The notes under the pieces: model-generated | Told to the model about the DNA's origin: nothing | Database searches by the model: none | What the model saw: the letters and a program-made list of their open reading frames with translations, nothing else | Source: Nematostella vectensis | Lineage: Eukaryota; Cnidaria; Anthozoa; Actiniaria; Edwardsiidae | Length of the DNA stretch: 64,000 nt | Direction: 5' to 3' | NCBI RefSeq assembly: GCF_932526225.1 | Contig: NC_064048.1 | Location: 769,340-833,339, forward strand | Made by a program: the position numbers and the translations under genes | Part shown: in pieces, positions 7,444 to 14,075 of the stretch | How positions within the stretch are numbered: position 1 is the first letter of the stretch | Layout of the letters: every line of letters starts with the position of its first letter

Positions 7444-8067
7444 ATGGTATTACTCTACATTGAAGGGAACGTTGGTGACTTTACCGTCTATTTAGAACAC
7501 CCTATTGAAAAGCCGCGGTTTATCGCGCTGCGAGGATGTGCGTTTCATAATCGTTGTAACAGTCTCTCAAGCGAGGGAACGGTCTCCGACGGTGAGAACA
7601 TTATCCTCAGGATCCCCGCGGGGCAGTATACGATCGAGACGCTAAAACTTCAAATAGATGGGGGTATGCGTCTTGGTGAAAAGCCAATCTCTATTAGAGA
7701 CTCGTCACTCGAGGTTCATCGAAACGTTGTGTTGAATGAGCCGCTTGCCTGCCTGTTAGGACTCAAGACCAGGGAGCTGGAAGCAAACACTCGCCACAAG
7801 ATAAAGACGATAGGTCACGAGGCTATTTTTATCCACTGCGACCTTGTGAACGCGTCTGACTCCCTCCAACAAGGGGCGCCCTCACAAGTCCTAGCAAGTG
7901 TAGAGCTTGATGAAGGAAAGATATACCTCAATCCAAGCGATCCGGTACGGGTTAGTACCACATCAGTCGGTTACGTGAGTAGTCTCCGTCTTAGTATAAA
8001 GGGCGGTGACGGAAACACAATAGAGCGCGGTCTCTACCCGATACGTCTAATCTTAGAAATTACTTAA
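7444..8067 (+). CDS. Polinton minor capsid (penton-like) protein
   Basis: A 207-aa beta-rich protein with features of Polinton minor capsid proteins: an N-terminal region ending in IPAGQYTIETLKLQI, a central LLGLKTRELEA block, and a C-terminal beta region in which an N-P-S-D-P turn precedes VGYVSSLRLSIKGGDGN. In the family this single-jelly-roll protein occupies capsid vertices. No signal or membrane segment. The gene lies directly after the large membrane protein and its box TTTAAAAGG lies within the 3' end of that gene (~7420). The family match rests on pattern memory; it is intact. Confidence 0.72.
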   Translation: MVLLYIEGNVGDFTVYLEHPIEKPRFIALRGCAFHNRCNSLSSEGTVSDGENIILRIPAGQYTIETLKLQIDGGMRLGEKPISIRDSSLEVHRNVVLNEPLACLLGLKTRELEANTRHKIKTIGHEAIFIHCDLVNASDSLQQGAPSQVLASVELDEGKIYLNPSDPVRVSTTSVGYVSSLRLSIKGGDGNTIERGLYPIRLILEIT

Positions 8068-8070
8068 AGA
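8063..8070 (+). promoter_or_regulatory. CTTAAAGA promoter box
   Basis: ATTACTTAAAGAATA overlaps the stop of the minor capsid gene and lies 24 nt before the ATG at 8095. Confidence 0.55.
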
Positions 8071-8094
8071 ATAAACTCTCCCCATAATAAAGCT

Positions 8095-8700
8095 ATGGAA
8101 GAGTACAACTCAATCTACCCGAACGTACCCCGAGGGGTCAGCCCCTCGGGTGATAACTTCAGACTCCAAAAGATCCACGATGTTTTGGGAAGTTTGGAGC
8201 AGGAAGTTAAACATTACAAGAACGTGAGGAAAAAGTATAAACGAGCGCATAGCATGTTTTCAAAGGTAAGTGTGGGCTTAGGACTCGCATCCGTCATTCT
8301 TGGGTCTGGTGGTTTAGGAACTTCTCTGTCAGGTTTTGGTATCGTCGTTGGAGTTCCGTTGGGTGCTTTGGCTGGTGTTTTTGGTCTTACGTCTGTAGGC
8401 TGTGCGGCGGTTTCTAAACGACTGTCGCGAAAAGTCTCTAAGCACGACCAAACGGTGGCGATGGCAGAGGCGAAGGTGAATAGCATACGTGATTTGGTTT
8501 CTAAAGCTTTGAAAGACAACAAAATATCAGACGAAGAGTTCTCTTTAATCTTGAACGAGGTGGATAAGTTTGAGGCTCTAAAGCTGCAGATCCGTCAAAA
8601 GTCGGTAAGAGAGGACGAAAAAAACGTAAACATCACCAAGCTGAGGGAAACAGTAAGAGAAGAGATTTTGAAAGACCTGGCGAGTCGAGCCGCTCGGTGA
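8095..8700 (+). CDS. Conserved cnidarian Polinton glycine-rich membrane/coiled-coil protein
   Basis: A 201-aa protein. A helical region rich in Lys and Glu (about residues 25-50) precedes two hydrophobic Gly-rich segments (about 55-85, VGLGLASVILGSGGLGTSLSG, and 86-108, VVGVPLGALAGVFGLTSVG). A long C-terminal helical region follows with KHDQTVAMAEAKVNSI and a conserved LKDNKISDEEF block. From memory the same architecture is abundant in coral and anemone genomes as a Polinton gene with no assigned function. An in-frame GC-rich hairpin repeat lies near the N-terminus (8129-8151, VPRGVSPSG). The ORF is intact. Confidence 0.75.
   Translation: MEEYNSIYPNVPRGVSPSGDNFRLQKIHDVLGSLEQEVKHYKNVRKKYKRAHSMFSKVSVGLGLASVILGSGGLGTSLSGFGIVVGVPLGALAGVFGLTSVGCAAVSKRLSRKVSKHDQTVAMAEAKVNSIRDLVSKALKDNKISDEEFSLILNEVDKFEALKLQIRQKSVREDEKNVNITKLRETVREEILKDLASRAAR
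8129..8151. repeat. GC-rich palindromic repeat, perfect 9-bp stem, in frame
   Basis: CCCGAGGGG (8129-8137), loop TCAG and CCCCTCGGG (8142-8150) form a perfect 9-bp stem. It encodes PRGVSPSG near the N-terminus of the 201-aa protein. This is the best-preserved hairpin of the family. Confidence 0.75.
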
Positions 8701-8762
8701 AATTTCTGTTCGAAAGAACCCCCGTTGGATGGATCTATGAATTGAGATGCGTAAAGGACTGA

Positions 8763-8793
8763 TTTAAAAACATCTTATATGTCATATAAGATG
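8763..8793 (+). promoter_or_regulatory. TTTAAAAA box with 10-bp leader inverted repeat
   Basis: The box is at 8763-8770. CATCTTATAT (8771-8780) and ATATAAGATG (8784-8793) are perfect 10-bp arms; the right arm ends in ATG. By analogy with other genes of the element the ATG at 8791, not the one at 8779 inside the left arm, is probably the start. Confidence 0.7.
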
Positions 8794-10305
8794 AAGTTTA
8801 CAGAATTTGTGAAAAGGTACCCTTACTACTCACGCTTTAGGTTCTCTGCCGACGAGCATGGCGATGTGCAATTCGTTTTCAATGGGGACGAATACGATCC
8901 ATTCGACAAGAATGGGAATCTAGTCAAGACGTTATACCACTTCCCCGGTGACAGCTGGAAACCTGAGAATATCCAGGATTTTCTAGTCGCCGACGACACA
9001 CAAGCATACAAGGAAACGATCCAGCAACTGTTTGGGTTCCCAAAACAATACAGACTAGACGCGCGTGCAGAGTACAAGATATTGCCGTGGAACGAAAACC
9101 CTACGAGAAATAATTACGTCTCTTTCGATGTTTTTATAACACCAAAGGTGAAGACACACTTTGTTTTTAGGGACATATTCACCGACAGCTTGCTAGTATT
9201 CAGAACAGCAAAGGAGGCTAGTAGGTGGCTCGACGCCCCGAACCTCAGTTATTGGAGTCAAGCCTTAAATTTTGCTATGTTTTGCGCGACTGCTGGATGT
9301 GGTGTGACGCGTGACATGATTGACGACTCTCAAGTGGGGTCATTCTACAGATTTCACATCATTTTCACTATCAGACGAATATTAAACGAGCTACAATGTC
9401 CTCTTCCGAAAGATAAGCTTTTTAGTTGGAATAAAAACTTCTACAGCGAAGCAGCTTACCAAAAATTAAGGACAGAATTCCGAACTGGTGACGATTTCCG
9501 GTTCCTCGGACCGATAAATCATGGGTTAGGGAACGTTTATAATTATGATTATCACGGCTTGTCATCTTCTAACGACAAGTATAAGCCTTATGGCACCATT
9601 GATCAATTACACGACGAATGGGACGCTGCCAAAAGCGACCACGAACACATGAATCACTTTGAGATTGAGTACCTGAAAGACCTTAGAACTGGGTTTCAGT
9701 ATGAGTGGTTCTTTCCGGAAAAATCAATGGGGTTAACCAAAGCTGGGTTGTCTAGGATAAACCAGAGCATCGAAGCCTTTGTTTACTGTATTCTAGGCGC
9801 GCAAGTTCAGACCCGGTCGTCAATCGTCGGTGATAGCGGTTCAGCTCAGGAAACGAAACAGGTCTTCACGAAACTCTTTGAAAGCGCGGTGGTGGAAAAC
9901 AGTATATCGAAAAGTATACAACGGTATCAGTTTGCTTTACAACAGGCGAGACAAAAACTAGACCTGGCTTTCGCCCTCGGCTGTTGGTTAAGTCCATCGT
10001 ATCTTGTGATAAATAACAACACTTCGATCGCTGGCTATAATAACAAGTTACAAAAAGCCACCACTGATATGAAACTGGGGCTGAATCCGATAAATAACGA
10101 GATAAAAACGATCCCAAAACATAATATGGGTCATTCAAAGATTGTGCTACCTCATACCGAGTCAGTCACGGCTCACAAACCGGAACCGGAGGCGAAAACT
10201 AACCCAAAGCCGGACGTGATTAAACCCACGAACACACAGCACGAAACTAACCTTGCCACGATCACAGCCTTTACGGCTGGTTTAGCTTGGTATCTATTCC
10301 GGTAA
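8791..10305 (+). CDS. Conserved ~500-aa Polinton protein of unknown function
   Basis: A 504-aa protein from the ATG at 8791 (508 aa from 8779). It is largely soluble and has a C-terminal hydrophobic anchor (last ~18 residues, TITAFTAGLAWYLFR). Recognisable blocks are YWSQALNFAMFCATAGCG, GSFYRFHIIFTIRRIL, GLTKAGLSRINQSIEAFVYCILGAQ and KSIQRYQFALQQARQKL. From memory these recur in coral Polintons without an assigned function. A Pro/Lys-rich linker precedes the anchor, which suggests a tail-anchored surface or membrane protein (inference). It is the last rightward gene and is followed by the convergent accessory block. The ORF is intact. Confidence 0.8.
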   Translation: MKFTEFVKRYPYYSRFRFSADEHGDVQFVFNGDEYDPFDKNGNLVKTLYHFPGDSWKPENIQDFLVADDTQAYKETIQQLFGFPKQYRLDARAEYKILPWNENPTRNNYVSFDVFITPKVKTHFVFRDIFTDSLLVFRTAKEASRWLDAPNLSYWSQALNFAMFCATAGCGVTRDMIDDSQVGSFYRFHIIFTIRRILNELQCPLPKDKLFSWNKNFYSEAAYQKLRTEFRTGDDFRFLGPINHGLGNVYNYDYHGLSSSNDKYKPYGTIDQLHDEWDAAKSDHEHMNHFEIEYLKDLRTGFQYEWFFPEKSMGLTKAGLSRINQSIEAFVYCILGAQVQTRSSIVGDSGSAQETKQVFTKLFESAVVENSISKSIQRYQFALQQARQKLDLAFALGCWLSPSYLVINNNTSIAGYNNKLQKATTDMKLGLNPINNEIKTIPKHNMGHSKIVLPHTESVTAHKPEPEAKTNPKPDVIKPTNTQHETNLATITAFTAGLAWYLFR

Positions 10306-10317
10306 CATGCGGGGTGC

Positions 10318-10455
10318 ATGTGGACGGATGTGACGTACCGCAAGAAGACAATACCTGTTCACGTGCCAAACAATAGACTGCATACCAGACCACCCTGGCG
10401 ACCGCGAACTCCCAATGTAAATACAAAACCTATTTTCAGAATCGCTAGTTGTTAG
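10318..10455 (+). CDS. Possible small basic protein (45 aa)
   Basis: A short open frame starts 13 nt after the stop of the ~500-aa gene and encodes a basic peptide with Arg/Pro-rich content (RPPWRPRTPN). It has no element-type box upstream and no family match that I know, and chance is a real alternative. It is included because the gap would otherwise be empty and the peptide resembles small basic DNA-packaging proteins in composition only. Confidence 0.22.
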   Translation: MWTDVTYRKKTIPVHVPNNRLHTRPPWRPRTPNVNTKPIFRIASC

Positions 10456-10517
10456 GGCGATTAGGAATGTATGTGTTTTGTAACGTGAGACGCGTTACAA
10501 AACTGAGTGGGTCAATG

Positions 10518-10847
10518 CTAATTTCCGTTACACGTTCTGCAATGGTGCTTTTGTCTATCGTGTTCGCATATTTGAGACCCTCCGCATAACTTACAAAAGG
10601 GTCTCTGTTTGCCGTGTCCACACATCCCTTTCCCCTTGCAGTCTTTACAGACATATCTTGCTCGTCTGTGCTCACAAATGCTACCGCCGTTACATTCTCT
10701 GCACCGCGTTTTTCTCCGGTTGTGAGGACAGATTTGCGATCCGTGACAATCTTTGCAATAATATTTCACTCTGCCATGAAGACACTTATAATCCGTTGTT
10801 CGCTTTACGGGGGATACTTTCGAGTCTTTCACCGTTTGGTTCTCCAT
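10518..10847 (-). CDS. Cys/His-repeat zinc-binding protein
   Basis: A 109-aa protein made almost wholly of a short repeat, C-x2-C-x5-C-x2-H-x6, seen about four times (CKDCHGSQICPH, CRECNGGSICEH, CKDCKGKGMCGH, CKLCGGSQICEH). The pattern resembles the Cys/His repeat proteins of giant viruses and algae, related in style to EsV-1-7 repeats. It probably binds zinc and perhaps nucleic acid; function unknown. I prefer the second Met (10847), which puts the box GATTTAAGGAC (complement 10866-10876) about 19 nt upstream; the first Met (10865) would leave only 1 nt. It starts the leftward accessory block. Confidence 0.72.
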   Translation of the reverse strand: MENQTVKDSKVSPVKRTTDYKCLHGRVKYYCKDCHGSQICPHNRRKTRCRECNGGSICEHRRARYVCKDCKGKGMCGHGKQRPFCKLCGGSQICEHDRQKHHCRTCNGN

Positions 10848-10866
10848 TTCTATCAAACCGGTCATG

Positions 10867-10875
10867 TCCTTAAAT
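10867..10875 (-). promoter_or_regulatory. TTTAAGGA promoter box (leftward)
   Basis: On the minus strand AAAAGTGATTTAAGGAC, about 19 nt before the ATG at 10847. It shares the AAAAGTG extension with the boxes of the ankyrin and TFIIB genes. Confidence 0.6.
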
Positions 10876-10922
10876 CACTTTTCAATCCAACACGCGATAC
10901 CCGCCTTCTAGCCGGCCGACGT

Positions 10923-11747
10923 CTACCTGGCGAAGCATTCTCCCAACATTTCCTTCTCTTGCTCATCCATGCACCAATCCCAAAACCTGTCAGGATGCCA
11001 AGCTACTGGCATTAGTTCGTCCTCCAGCTTTCTACGGAATCTCACCTTGTGTAGCTTCTCCGGGAGCTCCTCATGCACGAGACCCCACCTCCACGCCGCA
11101 CGTAGCACCGCGACAATTTCGTGTAGACCCAAAAACCGCGCGTAGTTCATATGTACAATGAGATCGGTCGCGCCCCACTCCAAGCACAACCTCACAATCT
11201 CGAGGTTGCCAGATTCGGTGGCCGGTGTTATAGCATAGTCCGGGTCAAACTCGCTGAAGTTTTCTCTCAGCAGCTTTAGAACCTCAACGTGCCCATTGTA
11301 CGCCGCCTCGGCGGTGGCCCAACCGACATCGACATCGGCACCTAGATCTATCAACAACTCAACAACCCCCACCTGACCTTCCGCCGCCGCAGCACCCATG
11401 GCCTCGGTCATGGCCTCTCCTCCGTCGGCACAATACTCGCCCATCACCTTCAAAACCTCTACGTGCCCGCCTTTCGCGGCCATGGACGCTGGATACACGA
11501 AGTCACAGGCGCCCGACTCACAACACATCTTAACGATCTCGGCGTGGCCGTTCATTGCGGCCCTGACCATCGGCTTTTCGAAATCCGTCGCACCCCAACT
11601 CTTACACAACCTCACGGTCTCGACGCACCCCTCCCACGCCGCGCGCTCCATAACGGCGTCAAAGTCTGCGGCTCCCCACCTCGCTAAGGTGGCGGCTTGA
11701 TCCTCCACGGTGAGATTTGTAAGACTTCCAGCACTTTGCATATCCAT
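10923..11747 (-). CDS. Ankyrin-repeat protein with WHPDRFWDWC tail
   Basis: A 274-aa protein. About six ankyrin-type repeats (residues ~20-220) have the giant-virus-like form VRLCKSWGATDF, GHAEIVKMC, GHVEVLKLL. A C-terminal tail (~240-274) carries AWHPDRFWDWCMDEQEK and ends in ECFAR. The same tail occurs in the protein encoded at 12873-13559. Ankyrin repeats bind proteins; viral homologues often target host factors, but nothing here names a target. The box lies 18 nt before the start at 11747. The gene is GC-richer than the structural genes, which may mean a separate origin. Confidence 0.85.
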   Translation of the reverse strand: MDMQSAGSLTNLTVEDQAATLARWGAADFDAVMERAAWEGCVETVRLCKSWGATDFEKPMVRAAMNGHAEIVKMCCESGACDFVYPASMAAKGGHVEVLKVMGEYCADGGEAMTEAMGAAAAEGQVGVVELLIDLGADVDVGWATAEAAYNGHVEVLKLLRENFSEFDPDYAITPATESGNLEIVRLCLEWGATDLIVHMNYARFLGLHEIVAVLRAAWRWGLVHEELPEKLHKVRFRRKLEDELMPVAWHPDRFWDWCMDEQEKEMLGECFAR

Positions 11748-11765
11748 TTTGTTATTACATCCACG

Positions 11766-11773
11766 TCTTTAAA
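11766..11773 (-). promoter_or_regulatory. TTTAAAGA promoter box (leftward)
   Basis: On the minus strand AAAGTGGTTTAAAGACGT, 18 nt before the ATG at 11747. Confidence 0.7.
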
Positions 11774-11841
11774 CCACTTTTTTCGAATTTTTTTAGACGT
11801 GTTAATTCACATCTACTCCGAACTGACAGTTTTCTGGAAAT

Positions 11842-11863
11842 CCTGATTTCTCTGGAAATCAGG
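11842..11863 (-). terminator. 9-bp hairpin just after the TFIIB-like gene
   Basis: CCTGATTTC and GAAATCAGG are perfect 9-bp arms around TCTG, beginning 5 nt beyond the TFIIB-like stop codon. It may mark the transcript 3' end, as hairpins do in mimivirus (known for that virus, inferred here). Confidence 0.4.
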
Positions 11864-11868
11864 AAACA

Positions 11869-12795
11869 TCATACCACACCAGGCGTACCCAGGACTGTGG
11901 CCACTTCTCTCGCTTTCCTACTGATGGTTAACTCGGAGACGCCCGTTCTTTCGGAGAATTTTTTAAGTGTAATATCGACCCCCTTTAGCCGTACCCAGTA
12001 ATAGGTTAAAGCGACCGCAAAGGATTGTGGGCGAGCGCGATTCAACTCAGACGAGCGGTTCTTAGATCTGTAGTAGAGCTGGACCACCTCTCCCTTCTGT
12101 GTGGGGGACGCCGAGAATCTATCCATCACATCGCGAATGTGGTCCACGACGGTGGGAGACGTTCCGTGTAGTAAGTAATCTTTAGGCATGTTAATACTGA
12201 AGATTTTTAGACCCTTAAGGCAACTCTTCCTGCTCAATCCAAAAGTTTCCATCAAGGTTTTCGGTGTCTGACACTTACCAGACATCTTGTAGGCGTAGTA
12301 GATACACGCAAAGACGATCGCCTTCCGTGGGTCGCCGCGAAAAATCTGGCCTTTCGTCACCTGAGTGTATATCTCGTTAGCTTTGGCTACAATTACCCCA
12401 CTAAAACCCATGTTTTCCACATCCTTGTCAATATTTCTATCCTCAGACCTACGTACCTGGACCCGACTTGGGTCCGAAGACCGTTTGCCGTCGGAATGTC
12501 CGTAAAAACCCCATTCCCTTTCGTGCGCGATCACGCGCTGCATCTGTTCCCCGCACTCTAAGCAACTAGTGACCCCGTCTTCTGTGACTAGGTCGTCATG
12601 ATTGCAAAGAGTGTTACTACTATCCTCGTCTCCCAAGGAGGCTCTACTAGTCTCGTATTCGGTGAGGGCTCGGTCAAACAGTGCAAATTCCGGCATGAGG
12701 GTGGGGACGTTAATCTCAGGCACCGGTCCGCCGGGGATATTGTATGGTGGTGGTGACCGATCTTCAGCCGTACGTTCAACTGTTCGTTCCTCCAT
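11869..12795 (-). CDS. TFIIB-like transcription initiation factor (giant-virus type)
   Basis: A 308-aa protein. An N-terminal zinc-ribbon-like region (C64, H66, C78, C81; SCLECGEQM) is followed by two cyclin-like repeats: the first about 130-205 (IFRGDPRKAIVFACIYYAYK, KSCLKGLKIF), the second about 215-300 (NRARPQSFAVALTYYWV, LSELTISRKA-like helix-turn-helix pattern). This is the TFIIB architecture and the wording is closer to giant-virus TFIIB than to host TFIIB. It would recruit RNA polymerase II, or a viral polymerase, to element promoters. The core Polinton set does not include TFIIB, so this is an accessory acquisition. Start at 12795, with the box 18 nt upstream. The ORF is intact. Confidence 0.85.
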   Translation of the reverse strand: MEERTVERTAEDRSPPPYNIPGGPVPEINVPTLMPEFALFDRALTEYETSRASLGDEDSSNTLCNHDDLVTEDGVTSCLECGEQMQRVIAHEREWGFYGHSDGKRSSDPSRVQVRRSEDRNIDKDVENMGFSGVIVAKANEIYTQVTKGQIFRGDPRKAIVFACIYYAYKMSGKCQTPKTLMETFGLSRKSCLKGLKIFSINMPKDYLLHGTSPTVVDHIRDVMDRFSASPTQKGEVVQLYYRSKNRSSELNRARPQSFAVALTYYWVRLKGVDITLKKFSERTGVSELTISRKAREVATVLGTPGVV

Positions 12796-12813
12796 TTTAT
12801 TAAACTGTTTATG

Positions 12814-12821
12814 TCTTTAAA
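12814..12821 (-). promoter_or_regulatory. TTTAAAGA promoter box (leftward)
   Basis: On the minus strand GAAAAGTGGTTTAAAGACAT, 18 nt before the TFIIB-like start. It is nearly identical over 16 nt to the ankyrin gene box. Confidence 0.72.
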
Positions 12822-12872
12822 CCACTTTTCAATTTTTTTTTTACATCACACACCAAAGCATGTCTCTCACGC

Positions 12873-13559
12873 CTACCTAGCGAAGCACTCCTCCAGAGTC
12901 CTCTTCTCGTCTTCGTCCAGGCACCAGTCCCAGAACCTGTCAGGATGCCAGGTCACCTGGATAAGTTCGTCCTCCAACTCCTTCAGGGCCCTCCTCTCGT
13001 CCTCGTCCAGACACCAATTACGGAACCTGTCCGAGCGCCGGGCCGCCTGGAGCAATTCGGCCTCCAACCCCTTGAACCTGACCTCATGGACCACCCTCGC
13101 ATCGCCTGGCGTGTCCGACCGGGTCGCCAGCCATGATATCCATTTTAGATTGGTGGCCCCCAACCTTAAACACGACATGATGACGTCAGATCTATGGAGA
13201 ATGGCCGCGCAGTGGAGACACCAATTAAAATCACGAGTCCTCCAGTCGTTCACGATATCCCTGACGCATGACCTGACCTCCCCCAATGAGGTCAATACGT
13301 ACGCATCCCTGGACCTGTCTAAGCTCTCTGTTATACGCTCTACGAGTTTGGCCCTGCCTTGTTTGCCAAAGTTTTTGAGCCCTATATTATAGGCTAAATA
13401 CCTGAGCCTGCTAACATCCAACCTCGACAGACCACCCTCTCCAAGGCCCCTAATCTCATCCAGAGCCTGGCCTGGGTCGCACGCCGACCCGCAAACTCCA
13501 CAGATCCCGCCACGATCTTCCTCAGGCTTTCTCATTAAGAAACCCAACGAGTAAAACAT
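12873..13559 (-). CDS. SAP-like/ankyrin accessory protein with duplicated tail module
   Basis: A 228-aa protein. A short Cys pair (CGVCGSACD, ~20-28) precedes a SAP-like helix-extended loop-helix (~46-80, SRLRYLAYNIGLKNFGKQGR then KLVERI), known in other proteins for DNA binding. One ankyrin-like unit follows (~110-142, DFNWCLHCAAI...CLRLGATNL). The C-terminus carries two copies of the tail module: SDRFRNWCLDEDE (~175-190) and WHPDRFWDWCLDEDEK (~203-220), ending in ECFAR as in the ankyrin protein at 10923. The shared tail implies duplication or recombination between the two genes. Function unknown. The box lies 24 nt before the start. Confidence 0.75.
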   Translation of the reverse strand: MFYSLGFLMRKPEEDRGGICGVCGSACDPGQALDEIRGLGEGGLSRLDVSRLRYLAYNIGLKNFGKQGRAKLVERITESLDRSRDAYVLTSLGEVRSCVRDIVNDWRTRDFNWCLHCAAILHRSDVIMSCLRLGATNLKWISWLATRSDTPGDARVVHEVRFKGLEAELLQAARRSDRFRNWCLDEDERRALKELEDELIQVTWHPDRFWDWCLDEDEKRTLEECFAR

Positions 13560-13583
13560 TTTGCTACAACCAGTACGCCTACG

Positions 13584-13591
13584 TCTTTAAA
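13584..13591 (-). promoter_or_regulatory. TTTAAAGA promoter box (leftward)
   Basis: On the minus strand AATTGATTTAAAGACGT, 24 nt before the ATG at 13559. A plus-strand copy, GATTTAAGGAC (13604-13614), faces right a few bases away but I see no gene behind it. Confidence 0.62.
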
Positions 13592-13786
13592 TCAATTCTC
13601 AAAGATTTAAGGACAGCCTCACCACCTCCGGCTCCCGCTCAGACCTCCACCGTGCGCGCCCACTCCCCGCACAGCCTGGCTATCCCCTCGAGCCCCCTCT
13701 GGGTGTGATGTGTGTGGTTGCTAAGACCTCCGAAGGGGTCCGCGTGGGGGCGGTGCGGTCTAAAGTCTCCACACCTCATTCGTGGA

Positions 13787-14047
13787 CTAGTATCTTACCC
13801 ATCTTTTTTCGCCATACCGTGGCATGGAGACTAACATTGCTAGAACACCAAGGACAATTGTCGCCCCTCCGGCCACAAACCCAACGGGGTCGAAGCTTCC
13901 GTATTCTGAGTCTTCATAGTAATCAGCGTTACAACAGCAGTGTTCAGGCCCCGCATCCGCAGTGTTACTCACATTCACCTCCGGCACCGAACAACCGCCG
14001 GCGGTAGCCGCACCATTTCTAATCTTAACCTCCGTCTTTAATGTCAT
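13787..14047 (-). CDS. Small single-pass membrane protein (86 aa)
   Basis: The ATG at 14047 gives an 86-aa protein: a polar N-terminal part with a CCC cluster near residues 37-39, a short acidic stretch (YYEDSEYG), one hydrophobic segment (~55-75, VGFVAGGATIVLGVLAMLVSM) and a short basic end. The frame stays open upstream into the repeat array, but the box GGTCTAAAGACGT (complement 14065-14077) lies 20 nt before the ATG at 14047 and fixes that start. Function unknown; possibly a membrane accessory protein. Confidence 0.6.
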   Translation of the reverse strand: MTLKTEVKIRNGAATAGGCSVPEVNVSNTADAGPEHCCCNADYYEDSEYGSFDPVGFVAGGATIVLGVLAMLVSMPRYGEKRWVRY

Positions 14048-14067
14048 TTTATCTAGGACCCCATACG

Positions 14068-14075
14068 TCTTTAGA
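14068..14075 (-). promoter_or_regulatory. TCTAAAGA promoter box (leftward variant)
   Basis: On the minus strand CTGGTCTAAAGACGTATGG, 20 nt before the ATG at 14047. Confidence 0.6.

Noticed and set aside
13705-14007. 100-codon plus-strand frame behind an orphan promoter box
   Set aside because: Overlaps the small membrane gene antisense, low complexity, no motif; the box is too far upstream (~90 nt).
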